This document shows, one piece after another, positions 50,697-59,147 of a stretch of DNA of 64,000 bases. The notes below the pieces were generated by a model. That model was given only the letters and a program-made list of their open reading frames with translations. It was not told the origin of the DNA and searched no databases. The position numbers and the translations under genes are program-made. Origin of the DNA: AP-15 sp963789025 (GTDB lineage Bacteria > Pseudomonadota > Alphaproteobacteria > ATCC43930 > CGMCC-115725); contig CAWBIT010000001.1 of the NCBI GenBank assembly GCA_963789025.1, positions 1 to 64,000 of the forward strand. The letters are read 5' to 3'. How positions within the stretch are numbered: position 1 is the stretch's first letter; the number at the start of each line of letters is the position of its first letter.

Positions 50697-52018
50697 CCGG
50701 GCGCGGGCTGATCCTCGCCGCCCCCGCTTCCGGAAGCGGCAAGACTTTGATTGCCGCCGGTCTGGCGCGACATTTGCTCCGGCGCGGGTTGAGCGTCGCG
50801 ACGGCGAAAGCGGGGCCCGATTTCATCGATCCGACCTTTCACGCTGCAGCCACGGGCAAGCCTTGTTTGAACCTCGATGTCTGGGGGATGCGGCCAGCTA
50901 CGCTCGCGGGGCTCGTCGCAGACCTCGAAGCCGGCGCCGATATCGTCCTCTGCGAAGGCGTCATGGGGTTGTTCGATGGGACGGGCCGCGACGGTGAGGC
51001 GGGTTCGACTGCCGAACTAGCCCGCGTGACCGGCTGGCCCGTGGTGCTGGTCGTCGATGCGCGAGGGCAAGGCGCGTCGGTCGCCGCCTTGTTGCGCGGC
51101 TTCGCCAGTCATCAGCCCTCGGTGCCGCTTGCCGGCGTCATCTTCAACCAAGTTTCGAGCCAACACCACGGCGCGCTGCTCGCGGCCGCCGCGGCTCGGC
51201 ATCTGCCGCGTCTCGTCTGCCTCGGCTTCTTGCCGGCCGATTCGGGATTGGTCCTCCCGTCCCGTCACCTGGGCCTCGTTCCGGCAGGCGAAAACGGCGA
51301 TGCGGAAGCCGTCATCGACCGCTGCGCCGCCCATATCGGCGCCTCCGTCGATGTCGAGCGGCTGTTGAGCTTTGCTCTCGGCTCGGCTCTCGCTGCTGCG
51401 GCGAGAACGGTCCCGGTGCCGCCTTTAGGTCAGCGCATTGCGGTAGCCCGCGACGAGGCGTTCTGCTTCGTCTATCACGCCCTGCTCGAAGGTTGGCGCA
51501 GTCAGGGCGCCGAACTCTCGTTCTTTTCGCCGCTCGCGTACGAACCGCCTGGCGCCGCCGCGGATGCCATCTACCTGCCGGGCGGCTACCCCGAGCTTTG
51601 GGCGGATCGGCTCGCATCGGCGGAGGTTTTCATGACCGGCCTTCTCCGGGCCGCGGCGAAGGGGGCGGTGATCTATGGCGAATGCGGCGGCTATATGGTT
51701 CTCGGCGACGCTCTGATCGATCGCGAACGGCGCAGCTGGCGGATGTCGGGACTGCTGCCACTGGTGACGAGCTTTGCCGAAAGGAGGCTGCATCTTGGTT
51801 ACCGACGGGCGATCTTGCGCACCGGCACTCCGCTCGGCACTGCCGGCGCCGTCTTTCGGGGACACGAATTTCACTACGCAACCATTACCCGGCAAGGAGC
51901 CGCGACCCCGCTCATTTCAGTGTTCGGCGCAGCAGACGAAGATCTCGGCGCCTGCGGTTTGCGGCAAGGATCCGTCTTCGGCTCGTTTATCCACCTCATC
52001 GATCGGGAAACCCCGTGA
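50693..52018 (+). CDS. cobB: cobyrinic acid a,c-diamide synthase (CobB/CbiA family)
   Basis: 441 residues from the GTG at 50693 in GTGA overlap with cobA. ATP site: GLILAAPASGSGKTLIAAGL (P-loop). Further motifs: AKAGPDFIDPTFHAAATGKP, CEGVMGLFDG and, in the class I glutamine amidotransferase-like half, IYLPGGYPELWADRL and IYGECGGYMVLGDAL with the catalytic Cys. It amidates the a and c side chains of cobyrinic (hydrogenobyrinic) acid. FHYATI near the end is the triad-His region. Confidence 0.95.
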   Translation: MTGRGLILAAPASGSGKTLIAAGLARHLLRRGLSVATAKAGPDFIDPTFHAAATGKPCLNLDVWGMRPATLAGLVADLEAGADIVLCEGVMGLFDGTGRDGEAGSTAELARVTGWPVVLVVDARGQGASVAALLRGFASHQPSVPLAGVIFNQVSSQHHGALLAAAAARHLPRLVCLGFLPADSGLVLPSRHLGLVPAGENGDAEAVIDRCAAHIGASVDVERLLSFALGSALAAAARTVPVPPLGQRIAVARDEAFCFVYHALLEGWRSQGAELSFFSPLAYEPPGAAADAIYLPGGYPELWADRLASAEVFMTGLLRAAAKGAVIYGECGGYMVLGDALIDRERRSWRMSGLLPLVTSFAERRLHLGYRRAILRTGTPLGTAGAVFRGHEFHYATITRQGAATPLISVFGAADEDLGACGLRQGSVFGSFIHLIDRETP

Positions 52019-52159
52019 TTAAACCAATTCGGCACCTGGATCCTCCCGAGCGGAGATTGTAAACACGGTACCCGTGCGTCTAGGCCGCCGTTCGCGGGTG
52101 GTTCTCGGTCTCCGGCAGCCGCGCTAGGCTCGTAATTCACAGCGGGTTGGGGAGGGCCT

Positions 52160-52843
52160 TTGGCACTGGCGTACGATTCCGACGCTCGCGTATCGATCCG
52201 CGTCAGCCCGCGGGCGCGGCGGATCGCATTGCGGATCGACGCGGCCGAACGCAAGGTCGAGCTGGTCCTGCCTCCCGGCGTGCCGGCGAGTCACGGTTTG
52301 CGATTTCTCGCCACCAAGCAGGGATGGATCGCCGCTCGCCTGGCAGCCCTGCCGCAACCGGTGCGGTTCGCCGAGGGAGTCATCATACCGGTGCTCGGCA
52401 TCCCCCATCGCATCCGGCGCGAGGACGACCCGGCAGCGCCGGCGGTGGCGATCCGGAACGGAGAGATCCGGGTGCGCGGCGATCCCGTGCATATCGAGCG
52501 CCGTGTGCGAGATCATCTCGTCGCTATGGCGCGCGCCGAGTTCGCCGACCGGGCGCGTCCCCTCGCGGCGCGGATCGGACGCAAGTTGGCGCGGGTCGGC
52601 GTGCGCGATACGAAGAGCCGATGGGGGAGCTGCTCGGGCCGGGGGAACCTCTCGTTCAGCTGGCGGCTCATCTTTGCGCCCGAACCGGTACTTGACTATG
52701 TCGTCGCCCATGAAGTCGCACACCTGGCCGAAATGAACCACGGGCCGCGATTTTGGCGCCTGGTGGAGAGCCTCTCGCCAGGCAGCGCGGCGGCGCGGGC
52801 ATGGCTCAAACGGCATCGCAGCCGGCTGCTCTCCTACGGCTGA
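52160..52843 (+). CDS. YgjP-type (M48/SprT-like) zinc metallopeptidase
   Basis: 227 residues from a TTG at 52160 with GGGAGGG close by. The YgjP/DUF45 layout is seen: KSRWGSCSGRGNLSFSWRLI (~155), then the zinc site VVAHEVAHLAEMNHGPRFWR (HExxH...H, ~184). It is a cytoplasmic predicted metalloprotease of unknown substrate. The gene overlaps the end of the convergent ampG by ten bases. Confidence 0.9.
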   Translation: MALAYDSDARVSIRVSPRARRIALRIDAAERKVELVLPPGVPASHGLRFLATKQGWIAARLAALPQPVRFAEGVIIPVLGIPHRIRREDDPAAPAVAIRNGEIRVRGDPVHIERRVRDHLVAMARAEFADRARPLAARIGRKLARVGVRDTKSRWGSCSGRGNLSFSWRLIFAPEPVLDYVVAHEVAHLAEMNHGPRFWRLVESLSPGSAAARAWLKRHRSRLLSYG

Positions 52844-54222
52844 TCGGCGCGCTCCGACCGCATGACCCAGACGAGGAGGAGAAGCCCCGGCAGGCAGGCC
52901 ATGGTTGCGAGAACGAAAAACGGGCTCCAGCCGAGGGCGTCGGCCAGCGCGCCGCCCGACGCCGATAACGTCGTGCGGCCGACCGCGGCGAGCGAAGTCA
53001 GCAGTGCGTATTGGGTCGCCGTGAAGGCGATGTTGCAAAGGCCGGAGAGATAGGCGACGAAGGCCGCCGATCCCATGCCGCCGGTCAGGTTTTCGATGCC
53101 GATGGTCAGCGCCAGGGTCGGCACATCGTGCCCGACCCACGCTTGCAGCACATACATCAGGTTCGACAGCATCTGCAGGACGCCGCAGACGAGCAGCGCC
53201 CGAAAAATTCCGAACCGCAGCACGACGACGCCCCCGGCGGCGAGACCGGCGAGGTTCGCGACAAAACCGTAGGCTTTGCCGATATTGGCGACCTCGACCT
53301 TGGTGAACCCGAGTGACACATAGAGCGGGTTCGACATCGTTCCGGCGAGCGCGTCCCCGAATTTGTAGAGAATCACAAAGGAAAGGATCGCGAGAGCGCC
53401 GCGGCGGCCGAGCATATCGGCAAAGGGCGCAATGACGGCGCGCTCCAGCCAAGCTCCGATGCGGACGAGCGGCGAATCACCGGGGAGCGGATCGAACGGA
53501 TGAATGCCACCCGGCTCGGGGGTGAACCAGACCGCCGCCATGCCGACGAATATCAGCCCTGCCATCAGCCCGTAGGCGAAGCTCCAGCCCCCAAAGCTCG
53601 CGGCATAGAGCGCTCCAGCCGAAGCGGCGAGCATGCCGAACCGGTAGCCCCATTGCGTCGCGGCGGCTCCGGCGCCCTGCTCTTCGGGCCGCAACAGCTC
53701 GATCCGGTAGGCATCGATGACGATATCCTGGCTCGCCGACAGAAAGGCGACAACCACCGCGGCGAGCGCGGTCACGCCGGGATCGGATCTCGGGTCGGTA
53801 AGGCCTAGCGCCAGGATCGCCAGTGCGAGAGCGGGTTGGATCGCCAATGCCCAGCCGCGCCGTCGCCCGAGGCGGGTGGTCAGGATCGGGATCGGCAATC
53901 GGTCGATGGCCGGCGACCACAGGAATTTGAGGCTGTAGGAAATTCCGACTAATGCGAAAAGGCCGATCGAGGTGCGCGAGACGCCAACCTCCGACAGCCA
54001 AAAGGATAATGTCCCGAAGGTCAGCGCGAGCGGCAGCCCGCTCGCAAACCCCATCAGCAGCACCGCGATCAGCCGCGGCTCGCGATAGACCGCGAGCGAG
54101 GCGACCCAGCCAACGGCACTCCGCCGCAGCCCACGCGGTCTCGAAAGCCCCTCACCCCAACCCTCTATCCGCGAGCGGGGAGAGGGAGGGACCCGCGCCG
54201 CGGGAGGGTGAGGGGCTACCAC
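52834..54222 (-). CDS. ampG: AmpG-family muropeptide MFS transporter
   Basis: About 460 residues with twelve membrane helices. The conserved part starts AVYREPRLIAVLLMGFASGL, then PLALTFGTLSFWLSEVGVSR, TSIGLFALVGISYSLKFLWS, ASQDIVIDAYRIELL and EEQGAGAAATQWGYRFG, all typical of AmpG. It imports anhydro-muropeptides for cell-wall recycling. No ATG fits the start. The nearest in-frame start found is GTG at 54222, which would make the first ~30 residues come from a REP element at 54143-54217; the true start may be a rare codon nearer the first helix. Confidence 0.88.
   Translation of the reverse strand: MVAPHPPAARVPPSPRSRIEGWGEGLSRPRGLRRSAVGWVASLAVYREPRLIAVLLMGFASGLPLALTFGTLSFWLSEVGVSRTSIGLFALVGISYSLKFLWSPAIDRLPIPILTTRLGRRRGWALAIQPALALAILALGLTDPRSDPGVTALAAVVVAFLSASQDIVIDAYRIELLRPEEQGAGAAATQWGYRFGMLAASAGALYAASFGGWSFAYGLMAGLIFVGMAAVWFTPEPGGIHPFDPLPGDSPLVRIGAWLERAVIAPFADMLGRRGALAILSFVILYKFGDALAGTMSNPLYVSLGFTKVEVANIGKAYGFVANLAGLAAGGVVVLRFGIFRALLVCGVLQMLSNLMYVLQAWVGHDVPTLALTIGIENLTGGMGSAAFVAYLSGLCNIAFTATQYALLTSLAAVGRTTLSASGGALADALGWSPFFVLATMACLPGLLLLVWVMRSERADQP
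54143..54217. repeat. REP-like block at the ampG 5' end
   Basis: GCCCCTCACCCCAACCCTCT, then CCGCGAGCGGGGAGAGGGAG, then CCCGCGCCGCGGGAGGGTGA and GGGGC: the same family as the blocks at 27132 and 28646. It lies between the cyclophilin and ampG and appears to form part of the latter's open frame. Confidence 0.8.
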
Positions 54223-54232
54223 TGGATGTAGC

Positions 54233-54784
54233 TTAGGACTTCTTCTCCGCGTCGGCGGCGACCTGCATCTTGATGATCTTGTCGGGGTTGGTGACCGTGC
54301 CGTTGCGGGCGGGATCGCCCTTCTTGATCTGGTCGATGTATTCCATGCCCGAGGTGACCTTGCCCCAGATCGTATATTTGCCGTCGAGCGAGGGAGCCGG
54401 CGCGAACATGATGAAGAACTGGCTGTCGGCGCTGTTCGGGTCGGAGGCGCGCGCCATCGAGACGACGCCCCGCACATGCTTCTCATCGGAGAACTCGGCC
54501 TTGAGCTTGTGGCCCGAGCCGCCGGTGCCGTCGCCCTTCGGATCGCCGGTCTGCGCCATAAAGCCGTCGATCACGCGATGGAAAACGATGCCGTCATAGA
54601 AGCCCTGGCGCACCAGCTTCTTGATCTGCGCAACCGTTTCGGGCGCGAGATCGGGCCGCATTTCGATGACGACGCGCCCGGCGGGCACATCCATGTAGAG
54701 GGTGTTCTCCAGATCCGCAGCCATCGCCCTGCCTCCCAAAACGAGCGCGGCGATGAGCCACAGAACCTTGCCCAGCGCTGCCAT
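54233..54784 (-). CDS. cyclophilin-type peptidyl-prolyl isomerase, exported
   Basis: 183 residues. Signal peptide KVLWLIAALVLGGRAMAADL, then the cyclophilin domain: GFYDGIVFHRVIDGFMAQTG (active-site Arg in FHRV), GDGTGGSGHKLKAEFSDEKH, SMARASDPNSADSQFFIMFA and LDGKYTIWGKVTSGMEYIDQ. It catalyses cis-trans isomerisation of prolyl bonds in the periplasm and aids protein folding. It precedes ampG on the minus strand, with a REP block between. Confidence 0.94.
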   Translation of the reverse strand: MAALGKVLWLIAALVLGGRAMAADLENTLYMDVPAGRVVIEMRPDLAPETVAQIKKLVRQGFYDGIVFHRVIDGFMAQTGDPKGDGTGGSGHKLKAEFSDEKHVRGVVSMARASDPNSADSQFFIMFAPAPSLDGKYTIWGKVTSGMEYIDQIKKGDPARNGTVTNPDKIIKMQVAADAEKKS

Positions 54785-54849
54785 GATGTCGTCCCCATCA
54801 GGAAAAACGGCGCGACCTTACCGAAACGGGTCAGGTTGTCAAAGCCGGG

Positions 54850-55800
54850 TCACGCCGACTGCCGCCGCTCGTACCAGCCGCCCTGTCGAAAGCGGTCGAG
54901 ATAGGTCGGCAGAATTGCTTCCACCGGGGTCGGCGCGATACCCAGGCTCGACAGGGTCAAGGCGCCGGGCGAGACGACGTTGTCGCGCTTCAACAGCTCG
55001 ACCTGATCTTGTGTCAGCGGCGGGTTCGGGAAAATCGACATCAATCGCGCCTGCAACCCGGCGACGCCGAAGGGGAGGTCGATAAACCAGCGCTTGCGCC
55101 GGATCTCTTGCAGAAGCAGTTGGAGCAGCTCGCGAAAAGTATAGATTTTGGGGCCTCCGAGCTCGTAGGTGCGCCCGGCGGTGGCCGGATCCTCGAGACA
55201 TCTGATCACCGCATCGGCGACATCGCCGACATAGACCGGCTGGAACCGGGTTTCCCCGCCGCCGATCAGGGGCAGCGCCGGCATGATCATCGCCATCGCG
55301 GCAAAGCGGTTGAAGAACTGGTCTTCTGGGCCGAACACCACCGAGGGCCGCAGGATCGTCACGGTCGGGAAGGCATCGCGTACGGCCGCCTCACCGGCCG
55401 CCTTCGTGCGGGCATAGGCGGAAGCGGAACGCGCTTCCGCTCCGATTGCCGAGATATGGACGAATCGCTCCACCCCGGCGTCCCGCGCGATCCGGGCGAG
55501 CACCGCCGGACCGGTGTGATGGACCCTCTCGAAGGTCTGCGATCCGCTCTCCCGCAAGATACCGACGCAATTGACCAGCGCACCGCTTCCGGCAAGAAGG
55601 GCGGGCAGCACGACCTCGTCGTCGATCACGACACTGAGCGGCTCGACCTGTCCGACATCGCCCATCGGCCGCAGGAACCTCGCCTCCTCGGCGTTGCGGC
55701 AGCCGACCGGCACCACATCGCCGCGAGCGGCCAGCCGCTTGACGACATAGCGGCCAATAAACCCGGATCCGCCAAGCACCGCCGTCCGACGACTTCTCAT
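54850..55800 (-). CDS. NDUFA9-like NAD(P)-binding complex I accessory family protein
   Basis: 316 residues from the ATG at 55800, with GGGGGAGA upstream. Atypical SDR: AVLGGSGFIGRYVVKRLAAR (GxxGxxG), NCVGILRESGSQTFERVHHT, FVHISAIGAEARSASAYART (YxxxK replaced by YARTK), TILRPSVVFGPEDQFFNRFA. The set is that of the NDUFA9/39-kDa complex I subunit homologues, common in alphaproteobacteria. It may stabilise complex I or act in quinone or lipid metabolism; not resolved. Confidence 0.93.
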   Translation of the reverse strand: MRSRRTAVLGGSGFIGRYVVKRLAARGDVVPVGCRNAEEARFLRPMGDVGQVEPLSVVIDDEVVLPALLAGSGALVNCVGILRESGSQTFERVHHTGPAVLARIARDAGVERFVHISAIGAEARSASAYARTKAAGEAAVRDAFPTVTILRPSVVFGPEDQFFNRFAAMAMIMPALPLIGGGETRFQPVYVGDVADAVIRCLEDPATAGRTYELGGPKIYTFRELLQLLLQEIRRKRWFIDLPFGVAGLQARLMSIFPNPPLTQDQVELLKRDNVVSPGALTLSSLGIAPTPVEAILPTYLDRFRQGGWYERRQSA

Positions 55801-56051
55801 GTTCTCTCCCCCGGGGCCGGCACGGCTGAGCCGTCCCTTATAGCTCCCCAAGCTCGCCCCGCGAAGCCTGGGTCGGCTCCTCGTCGCCTCCCGCAATCTG
55901 AGATGGCATCTAATGTGACATCCCGCGGCTCCTGCAGCGAGTCTGCAGCGGGGACTCTCTTTCACGTTGAAACGCTTGAGGGGCGACCTGTTCGACCCTG
56001 CCTCGCCAACCAGTCATGCTAGCATAATTTACAATTAGAATTGGGCGATTT

Positions 56052-56112
56052 TTGGACCCTGTGCTGCTTGGTGCCGAAGAAGGCATCTTCACGGCGATGC
56101 ATTCTCGTGGAT
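56052..56112 (+). pseudogene. aminotransferase relic, inverted second fragment
   Basis: Plus-strand translation reads DPVLLGAEEGIFTAMHSRG, matching the VLVFAGAEEGIFAAMHALLG-like segment of a class I PLP aminotransferase. It is the piece that should follow the N-terminal fragment found on the opposite strand just to the right, so the gene seems to have been cut and partly inverted. Short; the match is the only evidence. Confidence 0.5.
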
Positions 56113-56132
56113 CGCGACAGTCAGTCACGCGA

Positions 56133-56377
56133 TCAGATGTTCTCGGATTTTCGCTGCTCATAGAGAGATGCGATTGCGACGCGCAGATCGGGGGCTCCGA
56201 AGGTCTCGGCATAACCGAGCAAGAGTTGATCAAAGACTTCACGATCGGCAGGTCGCGAAATCGAGGAGTTCGCACAGCGTGCATACTGTCCGCGTCGGAA
56301 GCTGCCGTGTTGTATTCGGCTGTAAATTCCCACCGAGATAAATAGAGCTCGAGTCTGAACTCCGCCAACGCGATCAT
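56133..56377 (-). pseudogene. aminotransferase class I relic, N-terminal fragment
   Basis: Minus strand, from the ATG at 56377: MIALAEFRLELYLSRWEFTA, EYN, ASDADSM in one frame, then CELLDFATCRS in a second frame, and REVFDQLLLGYAETFGAPDL plus RVAIASLYE in a third. Together they match the start of PLP-dependent aminotransferases (ERYFARxEFxARY.LxxSDxESM.ELLALA..LxLGYTE..GxPxLRxAIA.LYE). At least two frameshifts, and the gene ends at about residue 80. It abuts the low-GC toxin-antitoxin-like module. Confidence 0.68.
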
Positions 56378-56456
56378 ATGAACCGCCCCGTTGACTATCT
56401 CGCGATGGTTCACACTACAATTGCACTATTTGCCGGACAATTATCGCAAAAACGCT

Positions 56457-56882
56457 ATGGACCCTCCTGTAGTTAGATGCTATATGAGCGAGAGTGGTAA
56501 GGACTCCATTCGGTGCTGGTGGAGGATGCAGGATGGAGTTGTGCGAGGCGATCTGGTCGCCATGCTCGGATACCTGCGCTCCGTTCCGTGCGAACACTGG
56601 CCGGAGGGTGTGTACAAGGAGCTTGGGGATAAGCCAGCCAGTCGATGTGCCGGTCTCGCCGAAATTATCCTCGATGGTAAGTTGGATAATGGAAGAAAAT
56701 ATTCCTGCCGGATTTTAGGATTCGCGGGTCCTAGGGAGACCGATTTCACGATGCTCTACCCCTTCGACAAGGGCATCGCAGCTCAATATGAAACACCATG
56801 TCAAATAGCCCAGGATCGGAAAGCTGATGTCCAGCAGAATTGGAATAGAGCCCCCGAATGCGATCTCCCCGAGACCGAGTAG
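56457..56882 (+). CDS. HigB/RelE-like toxin
   Basis: 141 residues from the ATG at 56457 (or 132 from 56484). The pattern AMLGYLRSVPCEHWPEGVYK, GLAEIILDGKLDNGRKYSCR, ILGFAGPRETDFTMLYPFDK, then CQIAQDRKADV follows HigB/phage Gp49-like toxins (L-E-I-R...YRIL-F-GP....F-LL..F-K....Ei..A..R). Such toxins are ribosome-dependent mRNA nucleases held in check by an XRE antitoxin. The antitoxin frame overlaps its end by 56 bases. Lower GC than surroundings. Confidence 0.72.
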   Translation: MDPPVVRCYMSESGKDSIRCWWRMQDGVVRGDLVAMLGYLRSVPCEHWPEGVYKELGDKPASRCAGLAEIILDGKLDNGRKYSCRILGFAGPRETDFTMLYPFDKGIAAQYETPCQIAQDRKADVQQNWNRAPECDLPETE

Positions 56883-57420
56883 GTTAAGGCAGATAGCGCC
56901 ACAATTAGCTGATAGGAAGGTGCGCGACGGATATGTCTCGCGACAAGTAAGGACGTTTCTGGCGACTCAAATTCGTGCGCTCAGAGGTAGGTCATCGCAG
57001 GCTGAGTTCGGCAAACGCATTGGCAAGCCGCAGAGCGTCGTCTCTCGTTTGGAAAATCAAGGGACGGGAATCAACATCCAGACACTGCTCGATATCGCTC
57101 GAAAGCTCGATCTAGGCTTGCTGATCCGATTTGTCGACCATCCCACGTTCCTGAAAGTTACAGATGATTATTCCGGAGCGGCCTTAGCTCCTGGACAATA
57201 CCAACAAAAGGCAATAGATGACTTGGTCCAACAAGAGGAAGCCGATGTTGTAAAATCACGGGACGCCGGAACCATCCATGAACTGGCTTCCTCAAAAATT
57301 GCGGAGAGGGATCAGTCTCAAATCCCCGCTCCGCGGCCTCTGCTCCCTGAATCGAACGTTGCAACAGAGATGGATGAGCAATCCGGACGTCCATACGAAC
57401 CGTTGCCGCGCGCCGCTTAG
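56827..57420 (+). CDS. XRE-family HTH antitoxin-like regulator
   Basis: 197 residues from the ATG at 56827, inside the toxin gene's end. The HTH lies at residues about 45-100: SSQAEFGKRIGKPQSVVSRL (helix-turn-helix) and NQGTGINIQTLLDIARKLDL. The C-terminal ~85 residues are polar and low-complexity, longer than in usual HigA-type antitoxins. It probably represses the operon and neutralises the toxin. Five bases separate its stop from the next gene. Confidence 0.8.
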   Translation: MSSRIGIEPPNAISPRPSRLRQIAPQLADRKVRDGYVSRQVRTFLATQIRALRGRSSQAEFGKRIGKPQSVVSRLENQGTGINIQTLLDIARKLDLGLLIRFVDHPTFLKVTDDYSGAALAPGQYQQKAIDDLVQQEEADVVKSRDAGTIHELASSKIAERDQSQIPAPRPLLPESNVATEMDEQSGRPYEPLPRAA

Positions 57421-57425
57421 AAACT

Positions 57426-58163
57426 ATGAAAATTGTTTCTAGCGAGCTCGGCCGGGTGAGCCGATATTTTGTCAGCGAGGAGATTCGCCCGGTTGGTGGC
57501 CTTGATCTGGCAGCTATAATTAAACTGGCGATGGAGCGGTATGGATTTGCTGTGCCGCCCAATCCTGAAGAGATCTCCCAAAAAGGGGCGATTTTTCAGC
57601 GCGGTAGGCGGATAATTGACAATAAGACAATAATCGTCCCGACCCTTATCGTCTACAATGATGGCATGTCTATATCGGCATTTGATACCGATACCGCAGA
57701 ATTGCTTTTGGATGACGCATTTAGATGGGCTGTCGAAAATCTTGGGATGAGAAATCCGATAACGCCTGCCGTCACTACCTACGAGAGCCATATAGTTGTG
57801 GAATTCGAGAGCCAAATCGATCATATCCTTCTGATATTCGACGATCTGTCGTCTGCATTCCGCGATGCGCTGAGGAGTACGTATTCTCGTGACGTGACTG
57901 TCGGATTATCGCGAATTGCTCTTTCCGGTGATCCTCCAAGTCTGCCGCCGCAACTCCTTATGCCTCCGTATAAGGCTGACTTCGGCATAGAGCGGCGCTT
58001 GGGTCGCCCATTTGCTGAAAACCGCTACTATTCCATTGCTCCTCTACGGAGCAGCGATCACCAAGAGTTACTGATGACTTTCGAATCCTTGGCGCTACGG
58101 GCGAGAGCAAATTCAGACCAGGACACCCGCCGCCGCAGCTTGGGGCACCCTGCCCCGAATTAG
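57426..58163 (+). CDS. unknown protein, third gene of the toxin-antitoxin-like operon
   Basis: 245 residues; no family I can name. It begins MKIVSSELGRVSRYFVSEEI, with segments FQRGRRIIDNKTIIVPTLIV, YNDGMSISAFDTDTAELLLD and FGIERRLGRPFAENRYYSIA, then APLRSSDHQELLMTFESLAL. No membrane helix, signal peptide or catalytic signature is visible; it looks like a folded alpha/beta protein. Its tight spacing to the antitoxin (5 bases) and shared low GC suggest a three-gene unit. It is not SecB-like, so it is not the chaperone of known TAC systems. Confidence 0.7.
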   Translation: MKIVSSELGRVSRYFVSEEIRPVGGLDLAAIIKLAMERYGFAVPPNPEEISQKGAIFQRGRRIIDNKTIIVPTLIVYNDGMSISAFDTDTAELLLDDAFRWAVENLGMRNPITPAVTTYESHIVVEFESQIDHILLIFDDLSSAFRDALRSTYSRDVTVGLSRIALSGDPPSLPPQLLMPPYKADFGIERRLGRPFAENRYYSIAPLRSSDHQELLMTFESLALRARANSDQDTRRRSLGHPAPN

Positions 58164-58359
58164 GACAGCACCGTCACGCGCACTGCCTCGCGCAATTGCC
58201 GTTGAAGGAAGTCCGGGTGTTCAAGAATTTGCGCCGCACCCGTTTGTTCTCTCAAGGAGGTTGTTCCGCATCATGGAGGCGATTTTAGAATGGGTCATTA
58301 CCAAAGAGCCTCCAGATTGACATCGGGGGGGGCTGGGCTTATTTCGGCGGTCCCGAGAC

Positions 58360-58446
58360 GCCCAGGTGGCGGAATTGGTAGACGCGCTAGATTCAGGTTC
58401 TAGTGGGCGAAAGCTCGTGGAAGTTCGAGTCTTCTCCTGGGCACCA
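58360..58446 (+). tRNA. tRNA-Leu (anticodon CAG)
   Basis: An 87-base class II tRNA. The acceptor stem GCCCAGG (58360-58366) pairs with CCTGGGC (58436-58442). The anticodon arm is CTAGA-TTCAGGT-TCTAG with anticodon CAG, a long variable arm (TGGGCGAAAGCTCG) follows, then the T loop GTTCGAGTC. The CCA end is encoded (58444-58446). Confidence 0.97.
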
Positions 58447-58475
58447 CCTCGGGGCGCGGCGGGCCGCTGCCCGGG

Positions 58476-59087
58476 ATGACCAATCGACTTTATTGCGGTG
58501 ATCTGCCCGAAGGGCTCGACTTTGGTCCGATTGTTGCGGTCGACACCGAGGCGATGGGGCTCAACCCGCATCGCGACAGGCTGTGCCTCGTCCAACTGTC
58601 GGCCGGCGATGGGGATGCGCACCTCGTGCAGTTCGCGCCGGGGGCCTACGCGGCGCCGCGGCTGAGGGAGTTGCTGGCCGATCGCGGCGTGACCAAACTG
58701 TTCCATTTCGCGCGCTTCGACCTCGGGACGATCTATCATTACCTCGGTGTCATGGCGGCGCCGGTCTACTGCACCAAAATCGCCTCGCGGCTGGCGCGGA
58801 CGTTTACCGACCGGCACGGGTTGCGCGATTTGTGCAAGGAACTCCTGAACATCGACTTGTCGAAGCAGCAGCAGAGCTCCGACTGGGGAGCGGAGACGCT
58901 GACCGAAGAGCAGCTTCGCTATGCCGCTTCGGACGTGCTGCACCTGCACGCGCTGCGCAACCAACTCGACGCGATGCTGGCGCGCGAGGGACGCGAGCAG
59001 CTGGCCGGGGCCTGCTTTGATTTCCTGCCGCATCGCGTTTTGCTTGATCTCGGAGGCTGGTCGGAGCAAGACATCTTCGCGCATTAA
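58476..59087 (+). CDS. ribonuclease D-like 3'-5' exonuclease
   Basis: 203 residues, only the DEDDy exonuclease domain: PIVAVDTEAMGLNPHRDRLC (Asp-x-Glu, ~19-25), VTKLFHFARFDLGTI (Asp, ~80) and QLRYAASDVLHLHAL (Y-x3-D, ~150). The HRDC domains of full RNase D are lacking, as usual for this short alphaproteobacterial form next to kdsD-lpt. It trims RNA 3' ends. Confidence 0.92.
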   Translation: MTNRLYCGDLPEGLDFGPIVAVDTEAMGLNPHRDRLCLVQLSAGDGDAHLVQFAPGAYAAPRLRELLADRGVTKLFHFARFDLGTIYHYLGVMAAPVYCTKIASRLARTFTDRHGLRDLCKELLNIDLSKQQQSSDWGAETLTEEQLRYAASDVLHLHALRNQLDAMLAREGREQLAGACFDFLPHRVLLDLGGWSEQDIFAH

Positions 59088-59147
59088 CTGTGCGTGCCGG
59101 AGAAGGGGGGTATCGATTTTGCGAACCGATCGGGTCATCCGGCCGCG

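Noticed and set aside
57426..58163. Third gene as a SecB-like chaperone of a TAC system
   Set aside because: Length and sequence do not resemble SecB, and there is no acidic C-terminal chaperone-like tail.
55801..58446. Integrated genetic element using tRNA-Leu as attachment site
   Set aside because: No integrase and no duplicated tRNA 3' end were found; the module lies on the 5' side of the tRNA, so tRNA-targeted integration is not supported.
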